DNA from: Microbacterium sp. Leaf288
GTDB lineage: Bacteria; Actinomycetota; Actinomycetes; Actinomycetales; Microbacteriaceae
Reading direction: 5' to 3'
Length of the DNA: 64,000 nt
NCBI RefSeq assembly: GCF_001422925.1
Contig: NZ_LMNI01000011.1
Coordinates: forward strand, 382,515-446,514
Below are positions 8,691 to 16,519 of this stretch, one piece after another (position 1 is the first letter of the stretch; every line of letters begins with the position of its first letter). Made by a program: the position numbers and the translations under genes. A model generated the notes under the pieces. The model was given only the letters and a program-made list of their open reading frames with translations. It was not told the DNA's origin and did not search any database.

Positions 8691-9353
8691 TCACACTGTG
8701 CCGTCCGCGTCGACCGCGCGGGACTCACGTCGTCGGCGGACTGTTTCCACGATGGCCCATGCCAGCACGGCGACGGCGACCCCGAGGAAGATTCCGCCGA
8801 TGACGTCGGTCAGCCAATGCGCGGCGAGGTAGGTGCGACTCCACGCCATCCAGAGGACCCACACCGCTCCGAGGGTCCACCAGAGCCAGTGCCGGAACAG
8901 CAGTCCCATCACCGTCGCGAGGGCGGCGGCGAACGCGACGTGCCCCGAGGGGTAGGACGTGGGGACGATCTCGGCGAGAGAGTCTTCGGGCCTGATTCGC
9001 GCGACGACGCGGGCGAGAGGGGCGGCGATCCCGATGCACAGCACCAGCGTCGCGGTGACGGTGAGGGCGGCCCACCACCAGCGCAGCACGAGGAGTGTGC
9101 CGACAACCACCACACCGGTGACCGCCGCCAGCACCGGCCCGCCGACGTGGGCGGGGATCCACGCCAGTACGAGGCCGGTATCGGTCCGGTTCGCCACCAT
9201 CATGTCGTGCCACCACACGTCCACGGGAAACGGCTGGTCCCGGCGAACCGAGGTCACCAGCCACAGGAAGATGATCATGACGATGGCGGCGGCTGCGCCG
9301 ACGATCAGCGGAACGAGGCGCGAGATGTCGGGCCGCTCGTGAGGAGGCTGCAT
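8691..9353 (-). CDS. PAP2-family membrane phosphatase
   Basis: 220 residues, several hydrophobic segments, and the three PAP2 signatures in order: RVVARIRP, PSGH and RTYLAAHWLTD. Such enzymes dephosphorylate lipid phosphates such as phosphatidic acid or undecaprenyl diphosphate on the outer membrane face. The start at 9353 is supported by CAGGAT six bases upstream (leaderless pattern); a longer reading to 9428 would add an Arg-rich stretch without family similarity. It is convergent with the fusion gene at 5848; the 110 bases between hold nothing I recognise. Confidence 0.85.
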   Translation of the reverse strand: MQPPHERPDISRLVPLIVGAAAAIVMIIFLWLVTSVRRDQPFPVDVWWHDMMVANRTDTGLVLAWIPAHVGGPVLAAVTGVVVVGTLLVLRWWWAALTVTATLVLCIGIAAPLARVVARIRPEDSLAEIVPTSYPSGHVAFAAALATVMGLLFRHWLWWTLGAVWVLWMAWSRTYLAAHWLTDVIGGIFLGVAVAVLAWAIVETVRRRRESRAVDADGTV

Positions 9354-9359
9354 GTCGCC

Positions 9360-9365
9360 ATCCTG
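9360..9365 (-). promoter_or_regulatory. -10 box (CAGGAT), leaderless, PAP2 gene
   Basis: CAGGAT on the minus strand followed by six bases and the ATG at 9353, so transcription is expected to begin at or next to the start codon. Confidence 0.45.
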
Positions 9366-9455
9366 GCAGGGGCGCCGTTGTGACGAGGGACCCGAGCCGC
9401 GTAGGCACATTCCGCGCCGGGAAACCACCCTCTACCCCGCACAGGGCGGACTGGC

Positions 9456-9461
9456 TACGCT
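9456..9461 (+). promoter_or_regulatory. -10 box (TACGCT), leaderless, ppk2
   Basis: TACGCT, six bases, then GTG at 9468. No ribosome site is visible, which fits a leaderless transcript. Confidence 0.5.
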
Positions 9462-9467
9462 TCGGCC

Positions 9468-10313
9468 GTGAGCAAGAAGAACGCGAAGAAGTCGTCCGTG
9501 AAGCGCCTGAACAAGCGGCTGTACAAGGCGGAGCTGGAGCGGCTGCAGACCGAGCTGGTGGAGATGCAGCAGTGGGTGGCTTCCTCAGGGCAGCGCGTCC
9601 TCGTCCTCTTCGAGGGTCGCGACGCTGCGGGCAAGGGCGGCGCCATCAAACGTGTGATGGAGTACCTGAACCCGCGGCACGCGCGCGTGGTCGCATTGCC
9701 GAAGCCGTCCAAGAAGGAGCGCGGGCAGTGGTACTTCCAGCGCTACATCGAGCGCCTGCCCACCGCGGGGGAGATCGTGCTGATGGATCGCTCCTGGTAC
9801 AACAGGGCCGGAGTCGAGCGTGTCATGGGTTACTGCACAGAGGACAAGTACCAGGAGTTCCTGCGCCAGGCTCCGATCGTGGAGAATCTGCTCATCGAAG
9901 ACGGAATCATCCTGATCAAATACTGGTTCTCCGTCTCTGACGACGAACAGCAGGCGCGCTTCGCCTCCCGGGTCAGTGACCCGATGCGCCGATGGAAGCT
10001 GTCGCCGACAGACCTCGAGTCGATTCTTCGCTGGGAGGACTATTCCCGCGCGAAGGACGCTATGTTCGCTGCGACGGATACCCAAGGGTCGCCGTGGTGG
10101 ACCGTCGAGAGCGACGACAAGAGGAGCGCTCGCCTGAACGTCATCAACCACCTGCTCAGCACCATCCCCCGCGGGCGGCTCGAACTGGACGAGGTGTCGA
10201 TCCCCGATCGGCCGGATGGCGGCGACTACGAGCGTCCGCCCGCAGAGCAGTTCAACTATGTCCCTGACATCGCCGCTGACCTCAGCGCCGCGAAGTCGAA
10301 GAAGGCTGCCTGA
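9468..10313 (+). CDS. ppk2: polyphosphate kinase 2
   Basis: 281 residues, normal for single-domain PPK2. Walker A FEGRDAAGKGG is near residue 45 and the Walker B-like MDRSWYNRAGVERVMGYC near 108-125, both hallmarks of PPK2, which transfers phosphate between polyphosphate and nucleoside mono- or diphosphates. The Lys-rich N-terminus and C-terminus are probably disordered. GTG start at 9468, fixed by the leaderless promoter. The next gene begins one base after the stop region (ATG 10315), so the two are co-transcribed. Confidence 0.93.
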   Translation: MSKKNAKKSSVKRLNKRLYKAELERLQTELVEMQQWVASSGQRVLVLFEGRDAAGKGGAIKRVMEYLNPRHARVVALPKPSKKERGQWYFQRYIERLPTAGEIVLMDRSWYNRAGVERVMGYCTEDKYQEFLRQAPIVENLLIEDGIILIKYWFSVSDDEQQARFASRVSDPMRRWKLSPTDLESILRWEDYSRAKDAMFAATDTQGSPWWTVESDDKRSARLNVINHLLSTIPRGRLELDEVSIPDRPDGGDYERPPAEQFNYVPDIAADLSAAKSKKAA

Positions 10314-10314
10314 G

Positions 10315-11271
10315 ATGCGGGCGGCGATCGTCTGGAACCCGTCCAAGATCGACCATGACACCCTCGAAGCGGGGCTCGCGCAAGCCATGGAAGAGACCCC
10401 GATCGAGGACGTGCGGTGGTGGGAGACGACGGAGGAGGATCCCGGCCAGGGTGTTGCCGAGGCCGCCATTGCCGCGGGCGCGGAGCTGCTGATCGTGGCC
10501 GGTGGTGATGGCACCGTCCGGGCAGTCGCCGAGCATCTCGCGGGCACATCCGCCGACGTCGACATGGCGATCATCCCGCTCGGCACCGGCAATCTCTTCG
10601 CGCGAAACCTCGACATCCCCATCAACGACGTCCCGGCGGCATTCGAGCTCGCCCTGGCTGGTGAAGCTCGACCGTTCGACGTGGGCTGGGTCGAGGTGGA
10701 GCGCGAGGGCGGCCCTGAGCGGCACGCGTTCGTCGTCATGGTGGGTTTCGGGCTGGACGCCCACATGCTCGCCGAGACCGACGACGACCTCAAGGACAAA
10801 GCGGGATGGCTCGCGTACGTCGAGTCGCTCGGACGGGCATGGTCGGCCAGCGACGTCATCCCGTTCACGATCACCACGGATGACGCGGCGGCGCAGAACC
10901 GGGAAGGTCATACCTTCCTGGTCGCCAATTGCGGCACGATCCAGGGCGGGATGCGGCTCGTCCCCGATGCGGACCCGTCCGACGGCGAGCTGGACTACCT
11001 CGTGCTGAGTGCGGAAGGGGTGGTGCAGTGGCTGGGCACGCTGAAGACGATGATGTGGGACAACGGGCTGAAGCGACTCGTCCAGACGTCCGACGAACTG
11101 ACGAACACCGACTCGACCCAGCATGGCCGCGCCAGCAAGGTCGCCGTCACACTTCCTGAGGCGCACGCGTTCGAGATCGACGGCGAGGAGGTCGGCGACA
11201 CTCGCGCATTCACCGTGACGATCCAGCCGTCCGCGCTCCGCGTGCGATCGCTGATCGCCGATACCCGCTAG
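10315..11271 (+). CDS. diacylglycerol/lipid kinase-like protein
   Basis: 318 residues with the DAGK catalytic signatures VAGGDGTVRAVAEHL (about 62-76) and PLGTGNLFARNL (about 88-99), plus a C-terminal beta-sandwich half. Members phosphorylate diacylglycerol, sphingosine-like or other lipids using ATP. Its coupling to ppk2 and proximity to a PAP2 phosphatase suggest lipid-phosphate turnover, but this is inferred from position only. The TAG stop forms the first half of the -10 box of the next gene. Confidence 0.87.
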   Translation: MRAAIVWNPSKIDHDTLEAGLAQAMEETPIEDVRWWETTEEDPGQGVAEAAIAAGAELLIVAGGDGTVRAVAEHLAGTSADVDMAIIPLGTGNLFARNLDIPINDVPAAFELALAGEARPFDVGWVEVEREGGPERHAFVVMVGFGLDAHMLAETDDDLKDKAGWLAYVESLGRAWSASDVIPFTITTDDAAAQNREGHTFLVANCGTIQGGMRLVPDADPSDGELDYLVLSAEGVVQWLGTLKTMMWDNGLKRLVQTSDELTNTDSTQHGRASKVAVTLPEAHAFEIDGEEVGDTRAFTVTIQPSALRVRSLIADTR

Positions 11272-11274
11272 GGT
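11269..11274 (+). promoter_or_regulatory. -10 box (TAGGGT) overlapping a stop codon
   Basis: The TAG stop of the lipid kinase gene begins the hexamer TAGGGT. A start near 11281 would give a leader of about 39 nt with AGAGAGGG before the ATG at 11320. Confidence 0.4.
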
Positions 11275-11319
11275 CGATGGGCGCTGCAGGGCCCGCAGTT
11301 GACCACCAGAGAGGGCACG

Positions 11320-11937
11320 ATGTCGTCGACGTTCCGAATCGCAGGACTGCCCGAGCTCGAATGGACGCATGGCGCGTCCGCGGCGCGGTACGACGAACAG
11401 ACCCGTGCCCTTGAGCTGACCTGTGCCGCCGGCGTCGACTGGACGAACGACGCGACCGGCGCACCGCCGCAGCACGAGGCATCCAGTCTCTCCTTCATCG
11501 CCCCGGCATCGCCGTTCACGGTGCAGGCGCGCGTCGAGGTGGTCGGCGAACGCACCACGTTCGACGCCGGCGCGCTGACGATCTGGCGCGACAGCGATCA
11601 CTGGGCGAAGCTCTGCTTCGAGTTCTCACCGCAGGGCGAGGCGATGGTGGTCAGCGTGGTCACGCGCGGCCTGTCGGATGACGTGAACTCCGCGGTCGTC
11701 ACGGACCGCGCGGTGTGGCTGAGGATCGCCTCCGTCGGCGGGGATGCGTGGGCGTTCCACGCCTCTCCGGACGGCGTCCGATGGGACTTCGTCCGGCTGT
11801 TCTCGCTCGCCGGCGGCGCCACGCCCGTCCGAGTCGGCTTCATGGCGCAGGCGCCGCTCGGCGACGCCTGCACCGCGGTGTTCGACCAGATCGATCTGCG
11901 CGCGACCCTCGTCCCGGATCTCCGCGACGGATCGTAG
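11320..11937 (+). CDS. DUF1349 family beta-sandwich protein
   Basis: 205 residues, no signal peptide. The pattern (ALELTCAAGVDWTND, a middle strand FTVQARVEV, DAGALTIWRDSDHWAKLCFEF, RIASVGGDAWAFHASPDGVRWDFVRLF) is that of DUF1349/YesU-like concanavalin-fold proteins, a carbohydrate-binding-like fold with no assigned role. I prefer ATG 11320 with AGAGAGGG upstream over a TTG at 11299. It runs convergent to the HxlR gene with only 13 bases between. Confidence 0.78.
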   Translation: MSSTFRIAGLPELEWTHGASAARYDEQTRALELTCAAGVDWTNDATGAPPQHEASSLSFIAPASPFTVQARVEVVGERTTFDAGALTIWRDSDHWAKLCFEFSPQGEAMVVSVVTRGLSDDVNSAVVTDRAVWLRIASVGGDAWAFHASPDGVRWDFVRLFSLAGGATPVRVGFMAQAPLGDACTAVFDQIDLRATLVPDLRDGS

Positions 11938-11950
11938 GCGGATGCTGCGC

Positions 11951-12427
11951 CTATGAGCTGGCGCGCGTGCCGCCGCGTCGCGCGGCCAGGTACTCCGCGG
12001 GCATGCCGGGCCCGATGCGGATCGCGACCTCTTCCGCCGGCACGGAGCCGCACGCGTCGCACGTCGTCGTGGCGTGGATCTCGCTGTCGCACACCGAGTG
12101 GCGGTAGAGGATCGGCGGGTCGATCGGCGACGCCCACTCGTCGCCCCACTCCGTGAGGGCGATGAGGGAGACGGCCAGCGCCCGGCCCTTCGGCGTGAGC
12201 ACGTAGTCGGCGGCGCCGTCCCGCTGCATGATGCCGGCGGCTACGAACGACTCCAGTCGCGAGGTGAGGACGTTCGTCGCGATGCCCAGATTGTGCTGGA
12301 AGTCGCCGAATCGCGTCACGCGTGCGAACAGGGCGTCGCGGATGATGAGCAGGCTCCAGCGTTCCCCCACCATCTCGAGGGAGCGTGCGATCGAGCACAC
12401 CTGTGTGTCGTACGTCTTGCCGAGCAT
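11951..12427 (-). CDS. HxlR-family transcription regulator with extra C-terminal cysteines
   Basis: 158 residues. The winged-helix signature is clear: YDTQVCSIARSLEMVGERWSL near the N-terminus with the conserved redox/aldehyde-sensing Cys11, then FGDFQHNLGIATNVLTSRL. Beyond the usual about 110-residue domain there is a tail with VCDSEIH and TCDACG, which could bind a metal or sense thiols. It is divergent from a SRPBCC gene and two matching palindromes lie between them, so it very likely represses itself and that neighbour. Start at 12427 is supported by TAGATT six bases upstream. Confidence 0.88.
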   Translation of the reverse strand: MLGKTYDTQVCSIARSLEMVGERWSLLIIRDALFARVTRFGDFQHNLGIATNVLTSRLESFVAAGIMQRDGAADYVLTPKGRALAVSLIALTEWGDEWASPIDPPILYRHSVCDSEIHATTTCDACGSVPAEEVAIRIGPGMPAEYLAARRGGTRASS

Positions 12428-12433
12428 GCGTCG

Positions 12434-12439
12434 AATCTA
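12434..12439 (-). promoter_or_regulatory. -10 box (TAGATT), leaderless, HxlR gene
   Basis: Minus-strand TAGATT, six bases, ATG at 12427. The operator at 12443-12457 abuts the upstream side, so a bound repressor would block polymerase. Confidence 0.5.
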
Positions 12440-12442
12440 TCA

Positions 12443-12457
12443 CTTGCATGATGCAAG
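12443..12457. promoter_or_regulatory. operator O1 for HxlR regulator
   Basis: CTTGCAT-G-ATGCAAG, a perfect 7-bp dyad around one base. Its centre is 32 bp (three helical turns) from the matching site O2. Confidence 0.65.
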
Positions 12458-12466
12458 CAGCAGCGC

Positions 12467-12472
12467 TAGGGT
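12467..12472 (+). promoter_or_regulatory. -10 box (TAGGGT) of SRPBCC gene
   Basis: TAGGGT lies between operators O1 and O2; transcription would begin near 12479 within O2, leaving a leader with AAAGGAG before the ATG at 12535. Confidence 0.45.
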
Positions 12473-12474
12473 CG

Positions 12475-12489
12475 CTTGCATCACGCAAG
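12475..12489. promoter_or_regulatory. operator O2 for HxlR regulator
   Basis: CTTGCAT-C-ACGCAAG, same arms as O1 with one mismatch. It overlaps the expected transcription start of the SRPBCC gene. Confidence 0.6.
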
Positions 12490-12534
12490 TCATCGATCCG
12501 ATCCGATCGGATCGCGAGCAAAGGAGCAGGAAGC

Positions 12535-13059
12535 ATGACCGCGAGCTTCACCACGACGATCACCGTGAACGCCTCGGCGCAGGACGCGTTCGACGCGATC
12601 AACGACGTCTCGGGCTGGTGGGGCCGGACCACCGGTTCGACCACGGAGGTGGGCGGCGAGTTCGTCTACGTGGTCCCGGGCCTGCACTACAGCGGATTCC
12701 GGGTCACCGAGCTGGAGCCCGGCCGGCGCGTGGCGTGGCTGGTCACCGGCAGCCACCTCGACTTCGTGGCCGACAAGCAGGAGTGGAACGGCACGACCGT
12801 CCGCTTCGACATCCTCGAGGGCGAGGGTGCCACCCGCGTCGTCTTCACCCACGACGGCCTCACGGCCGACGACGACTGCTACGACATCTGCACCAACGCG
12901 TGGGGGATGTTCGTGAACGGCAGCCTCAAGGCGCGCATCGAGACGGGCGAAGGCGCGCCGTACGTCTTCGGCGGCGACGAGGAGCTGACCACTGAAGACC
13001 ACGATGAACTGCACAGGCAGGTCGCGGCCGCCAGCGAGCGTGTCGGGGGTGCCGCTTAG
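12535..13059 (+). CDS. SRPBCC/AHSA1-like protein
   Basis: 174 residues with the START/Bet v1-like pattern: opening strand SFTTTITVNASAQDAFDAI, DVSGWWG, WLVTGSHLDFV, RVVFTHDGL, and a C-terminal helix ...MFVNGSLKARIETG. Family members bind hydrophobic ligands or assist chaperones; the ligand here is unknown. AAAGGAG precedes the ATG at 12535. Control by the divergent HxlR regulator is indicated by the paired palindromes. The TAG stop doubles as the start of the -10 box for the next gene. Confidence 0.85.
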   Translation: MTASFTTTITVNASAQDAFDAINDVSGWWGRTTGSTTEVGGEFVYVVPGLHYSGFRVTELEPGRRVAWLVTGSHLDFVADKQEWNGTTVRFDILEGEGATRVVFTHDGLTADDDCYDICTNAWGMFVNGSLKARIETGEGAPYVFGGDEELTTEDHDELHRQVAAASERVGGAA

Positions 13060-13062
13060 AGT
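13057..13062 (+). promoter_or_regulatory. -10 box (TAGAGT), leaderless, overlapping a stop codon
   Basis: TAG stop of the SRPBCC gene is the first half of TAGAGT; six bases later comes the ATG at 13069. Confidence 0.5.
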
Positions 13063-13068
13063 GCGCCC

Positions 13069-13899
13069 ATGCCGGAGCGGGTGGAACTGTGGTGGGCGAG
13101 ACGCCAGTTCTCGAAGGGCGTCGACGTGCCGTACCCGGTGGGCACCTACCGGACGCAGTGGGCGGCGTATCCCGCGCTCATCCGGCAGTACCATCCCGAT
13201 CTGAACGCGGGCATCACCCTCACCCAGGTGCCGCCTGCCGCTGATGTGCTGCTGCTGTGGCAGTGCGAGGCAGGGCACACGTTCGCCGCGACTCCGTCGG
13301 AGCAGCGCGACCGGCCCGGCCGCGAGAGGCGCCGGTCGGCCTGGTGTCCGGATTGCTCCGTGCTGGCCAGCCCGCCGCGCGTCGTCGCCCGGGCGCCCGG
13401 CGCGGAACGTGCACCGCGTCGCAAGTCCTCGCGCACGCTGTGCGCCAAGACACCGGAGCTTCCGGTGGGGGAGCCGTTCGTGAGCGTGTGCGCGCCGAGG
13501 CCGGCCTCGGCGGTCGAGGCGCGGATGCGTGCGGATGTCTTCGCGATGCTGGACGTCACGCCGGGCTTCACCGCGATCCGGACGCCGCGGCCCTTCTTCG
13601 ATCACCTCGAGGTGTGGCCCGACATCCTCCTGCCGGAGCTCCGGATCGCGCTCGAGTACGACACCGTCGGCAAGCACGGCCTGGAGCACGTCGGCAAGCG
13701 TGAGGAGGCCGACCGGCGCAAGGACCGGGCCGTGCGGGCCGCGGGGTGGGAGATGGTCCGCGTGCGCACCGGCAAGCTGGAGCCGCTCGGTCCGCACGAC
13801 ATCGTGATGTCGGCGTGGACCACGCGCAGCCGAGAGACCCTCCTCGACGCGCTGCGCGGCATCCGCGGTGCGCTCTTCGTCGATGCCTACCTGAAGTGA
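13069..13899 (+). CDS. zinc-ribbon plus PD-(D/E)XK/Vsr-like nuclease-like protein
   Basis: 276 residues. A DUF4379-like zinc ribbon is visible around residues 62-103 (WQCEAGHTF ... WCPDC). The C-terminal half (about 145-270) reads as a restriction-endonuclease-like fold: EARMRADVF, then WPDILLPELRIALEYDTVGKHG and RKDRAVRAAGWEMVRVRTG, giving an E...PD...EYD arrangement like Vsr/DUF559 nucleases. This suggests a DNA-binding or nicking protein, possibly repair or DNA processing; no methylase or defence gene is adjacent. Start fixed by the leaderless promoter at 13057. Confidence 0.68.
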   Translation: MPERVELWWARRQFSKGVDVPYPVGTYRTQWAAYPALIRQYHPDLNAGITLTQVPPAADVLLLWQCEAGHTFAATPSEQRDRPGRERRRSAWCPDCSVLASPPRVVARAPGAERAPRRKSSRTLCAKTPELPVGEPFVSVCAPRPASAVEARMRADVFAMLDVTPGFTAIRTPRPFFDHLEVWPDILLPELRIALEYDTVGKHGLEHVGKREEADRRKDRAVRAAGWEMVRVRTGKLEPLGPHDIVMSAWTTRSRETLLDALRGIRGALFVDAYLK

Positions 13900-13959
13900 G
13901 TCCGCGCGTGCGTCGCGCGCGTGTCGGAGGTCGTCGTTACGGTGGTGGGCGGAGGGGAC

Positions 13960-14166
13960 ATGAAGACGAAGAGACTCGCCCGCACCGCATCGCGTCTGCC
14001 GCGCCGGGGCCACGTTCTGGTGACCGTGTCGGTGGTCGACGAGAACGGGTTCACGTCCCAGTACGAGACCGTCGAGGTGCCCGTCGGTGCGCTGCGCGAC
14101 GGCGTCGCCGCGATCCATCTCGCCGCGGTGGAGGCTGGGGCTGAGGCCGATAGCCGCAGCGCGTAG
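13960..14166 (+). CDS. small hypothetical protein
   Basis: 68 residues, strongly basic N-terminus (MKTKRLARTASRLPRRGH) followed by a strand-rich segment VLVTVSVVDENGFTSQYETVEVPVG and an Ala-rich helix. GGAGGGG lies just before the ATG at 13960, and TACGGT at 13938-13943 could serve as its -10 box. An upstream GTG at 13921 is an alternative start. No family recognised. Confidence 0.5.
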   Translation: MKTKRLARTASRLPRRGHVLVTVSVVDENGFTSQYETVEVPVGALRDGVAAIHLAAVEAGAEADSRSA

Positions 14167-14183
14167 CCCGAACGCATCCACTG

Positions 14184-14212
14184 TTGCGCCGGAGCTTCTC
14201 GCGTCCTAGGAT
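14184..14212 (+). promoter_or_regulatory. promoter of small gene 14243
   Basis: TTGCGC (14184-14189), 17-bp spacer, TAGGAT (14207-14212). Confidence 0.55.
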
Positions 14213-14242
14213 CGAACATAGATTCGATGAAGGAGGAGCATC

Positions 14243-14476
14243 ATGCGGATGGTGGCACGTGAGGATGTTCAGGTCTGGTGCGAGCATGAGCGGCCGGTGC
14301 GACTCGTCGTCGACCATGAGCGGTGGCGGATCATCGACACCCCGACCCGCAGCGACGGCGGCCGGCTCTTCCAGAGCTGGCGGTTCACCGCGCGCAGCGA
14401 CGTCGACCACCGCACGCGCGTGATGGACGTCGAAGAGGTCGACGGTCACTGGATGCTCGTCGCCGCGTGGGAGTGA
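14243..14476 (+). CDS. small hypothetical protein (DUF6504-like)
   Basis: 77 residues, with PVRLVVDHERWRIIDTPTR and a Trp-rich C-terminal half (SWRFTA...WMLVAAWE). This resembles short actinobacterial proteins annotated as DUF6504, but I am not certain. A strong AAGGAGGAG ribosome site and a good promoter at 14184-14212 show it is an expressed gene. Nothing in the context indicates a role. Confidence 0.65.
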   Translation: MRMVAREDVQVWCEHERPVRLVVDHERWRIIDTPTRSDGGRLFQSWRFTARSDVDHRTRVMDVEEVDGHWMLVAAWE

Positions 14477-14557
14477 GCAAAGACATCCCGCAACGCGTCA
14501 GGCTGCCGAAAGCGAGAAGATCCGCCGAACTTCACTCCTCGGCCTGAGTCAACCCCC

Positions 14558-14587
14558 TTGAAACCTGAATCGTGCGTCAGGTAACGT
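14558..14587 (+). promoter_or_regulatory. promoter of MHS transporter gene
   Basis: TTGAAA (14558-14563), 18-bp spacer, TAACGT (14582-14587). The leader of about 50 nt ends with AAGGAGGT (14628-14635). Confidence 0.5.
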
Positions 14588-14643
14588 CCCGCAGGGCGGT
14601 TCCCCCCGAGCCGCTACCGCGCTCTACAAGGAGGTACCAGCGC

Positions 14644-16014
14644 ATGGCATCACCCCAGACACCCCCGGCCTCGATGAAGCAGTCGAGCCTGCGGCGGGTC
14701 GTCACGGCCTCGATGGCGGGCACCGTCGTCGAGTGGTACGAGTTCTTCCTCTACGCCACGGCCGCGACGCTCGTCTTCAACAAGATCATGTTCCCGCCGT
14801 CGGACGACCCGTACGCCCCCATCATCGCGGCGTTCGTCACCTACGCGGTCGGCTTCATCGCCCGGCCGCTCGGCGGCATCGTGTTCGGGCATTTCGGCGA
14901 CAAGTACGGGCGCAAGAAGCTGCTGCAGTTCGCGATCATCCTCGTCGGCGTGGCGACCTTCCTGATGGGATGCCTCCCCACGTTCGACATGATCGGCTAC
15001 TGGGCGCCCGCGCTCCTGGTGGCGCTGCGCTTCGCGCAGGGCTTCGCCGTCGGCGGCGAGTGGGGTGGAGCGGTGCTGCTGGTCGCCGAGCACTCGCCGA
15101 ACAAGACGCGCGGTTTCTGGGCATCGTGGCCGCAGGCCGCCGTGCCGATCGGAAACCTGGTCGCGACCGTCGTCCTGCTCGTGCTCAGCCGCACGCTGAC
15201 CGAGGAGCAGTTCCTCGCGTGGGGCTGGCGCATCGGCTTCTGGCTGTCGGTCGTGATCGTGGCGATCGGCTACTACGTCCGCACGCGGGTCACCGACGCT
15301 CCGATCTTCCTCGAGGTCCAGAAGGAGGTCGAGCAGTCCAAGGCGCTGCGCTTCGGTGTGCTCGAGGTGGTCAAGCGCTACCCGCGCGGTGTGCTCACGG
15401 CGATGGGCCTCCGCTTCGCGGAGAACATCATGTACTACCTCGTCGTGACCTTCTCGATCACCTACCTGGCGGTGGCGCTCAAGGTCGACACGGCCGAGAT
15501 CCTCGGTCTCCTGGTCATCGCGCACATCGTGCACATGATCGTCATCCCGCTCATCGGCGGGCTGACCGACAGGATCGGCCGCAAGCCCGTGTACCTCATC
15601 GGCACGCTCGGCGCGGCGGCCTGGGGCTTCGTCGCCTTCCCGATGTTCGACACGCGCAACCCGGTGATCATCGTCGCCGCGATCTGCCTCGGCCTGTTCA
15701 TCCACGCCTTCATGTACGCGCCGCAGCCCGCGATCATGTCGGAGATGTTCCCGACGCGCATGCGGTACTCCGGCGTCTCGCTGGGCTACCAGGTGACGTC
15801 GATCGTCGCCGGCTCGCTGGCGCCGATCATCGCGACCGCACTCCTGGCCAGCACCGGCTCGTACATCCCGGTCGCCGTCTATCTCGCGATCGCCGCCGCG
15901 ATCACGCTCATCGCGGTCATCTCGATGCGCGAGACGAAAGGATCGTCGCTGCACGAGATCGACCGTCTCGACGAGGAGAAGCTCGCCGCCGAGAAGGAGT
16001 CGGTCGGCGCGTGA
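14644..16014 (+). CDS. MFS transporter, metabolite:H+ symporter (MHS) family
   Basis: 456 residues, twelve predicted membrane segments. Family motifs are GTVVEWYEFFLY near the N-terminus, GDKYGRKK in loop 2-3, GGEWGGAVLL, and DRIGRKP in loop 8-9. MHS members import organic acids or osmolytes (2-oxoglutarate, citrate, shikimate, proline/betaine); the substrate cannot be decided here. The C-terminus ends in a charged helix. AAGGAGGT precedes the ATG at 14644. It stands alone, followed by a long hairpin. Confidence 0.9.
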   Translation: MASPQTPPASMKQSSLRRVVTASMAGTVVEWYEFFLYATAATLVFNKIMFPPSDDPYAPIIAAFVTYAVGFIARPLGGIVFGHFGDKYGRKKLLQFAIILVGVATFLMGCLPTFDMIGYWAPALLVALRFAQGFAVGGEWGGAVLLVAEHSPNKTRGFWASWPQAAVPIGNLVATVVLLVLSRTLTEEQFLAWGWRIGFWLSVVIVAIGYYVRTRVTDAPIFLEVQKEVEQSKALRFGVLEVVKRYPRGVLTAMGLRFAENIMYYLVVTFSITYLAVALKVDTAEILGLLVIAHIVHMIVIPLIGGLTDRIGRKPVYLIGTLGAAAWGFVAFPMFDTRNPVIIVAAICLGLFIHAFMYAPQPAIMSEMFPTRMRYSGVSLGYQVTSIVAGSLAPIIATALLASTGSYIPVAVYLAIAAAITLIAVISMRETKGSSLHEIDRLDEEKLAAEKESVGA

Positions 16015-16022
16015 CTCCCACC

Positions 16023-16057
16023 CGGACCGCCTCGCCACGCTGTGGCGGGGCGGTCCG
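16023..16057. terminator. hairpin between convergent genes, with an alternative pairing
   Basis: CGGACCGCCTCGCCAC (16023-16038) pairs with the segment ending CGGTCCG at 16057, one mismatch. The same left arm (CGCCTCGCCAC, 16028-16038) can instead pair perfectly with 16075-16085, so two exclusive structures are possible. Located between convergent genes. Confidence 0.6.
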
Positions 16058-16092
16058 CCGTTTCCGCCGACAGTGTGGCGAGGCGTGGGTCC

Positions 16093-16515
16093 CTACGCGC
16101 CCTGCGGGCTGCGGCGCATGCCCGGCACGGTCTGCGGGCGCAGCACCATCGCGGTCGTGATCCCGAGCACCACGATGCCGATCGACTCGATGATCACGGT
16201 CTGGGGCACGAGCGTGAAGTCCCAGGTCTGGTGGATGCCGAACAGGCCCACGGTGAGGGCGAGGATGAGCGCCCCGAGCGTGGCGATGAGGAACAGCAGG
16301 CTCAGCACGGTCACGAGCTGCAGGAGCCGACCGCGCAGGAGCAGCATCCCCGCCGCCAGGACGAGCCCGGCCACGGCATTCAGGACGAACATCACCCCCA
16401 GCACGCCTCCGACGCCGTTCAGAGCGAGATAGAGATGGATGCCGCCCGTAGCGAGAAGGGCGATCGCGCTGAGGATGCGCATGGTCCAGAGCGCCCGCCC
16501 GCTGGATTCGGTCAT
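16093..16515 (-). CDS. four-helix integral membrane protein of unknown function
   Basis: 140 residues with four hydrophobic segments; the first includes HLYLAL. A His at the start of the first loop and polar residues at helix ends are the only notable features. No family recognised. Its start is 4 bases after the stop of the CDP-alcohol phosphotransferase gene, so the two form an operon and may act together in the membrane. Confidence 0.72.
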   Translation of the reverse strand: MTESSGRALWTMRILSAIALLATGGIHLYLALNGVGGVLGVMFVLNAVAGLVLAAGMLLLRGRLLQLVTVLSLLFLIATLGALILALTVGLFGIHQTWDFTLVPQTVIIESIGIVVLGITTAMVLRPQTVPGMRRSPQGA

Positions 16516-16519
16516 GGTC

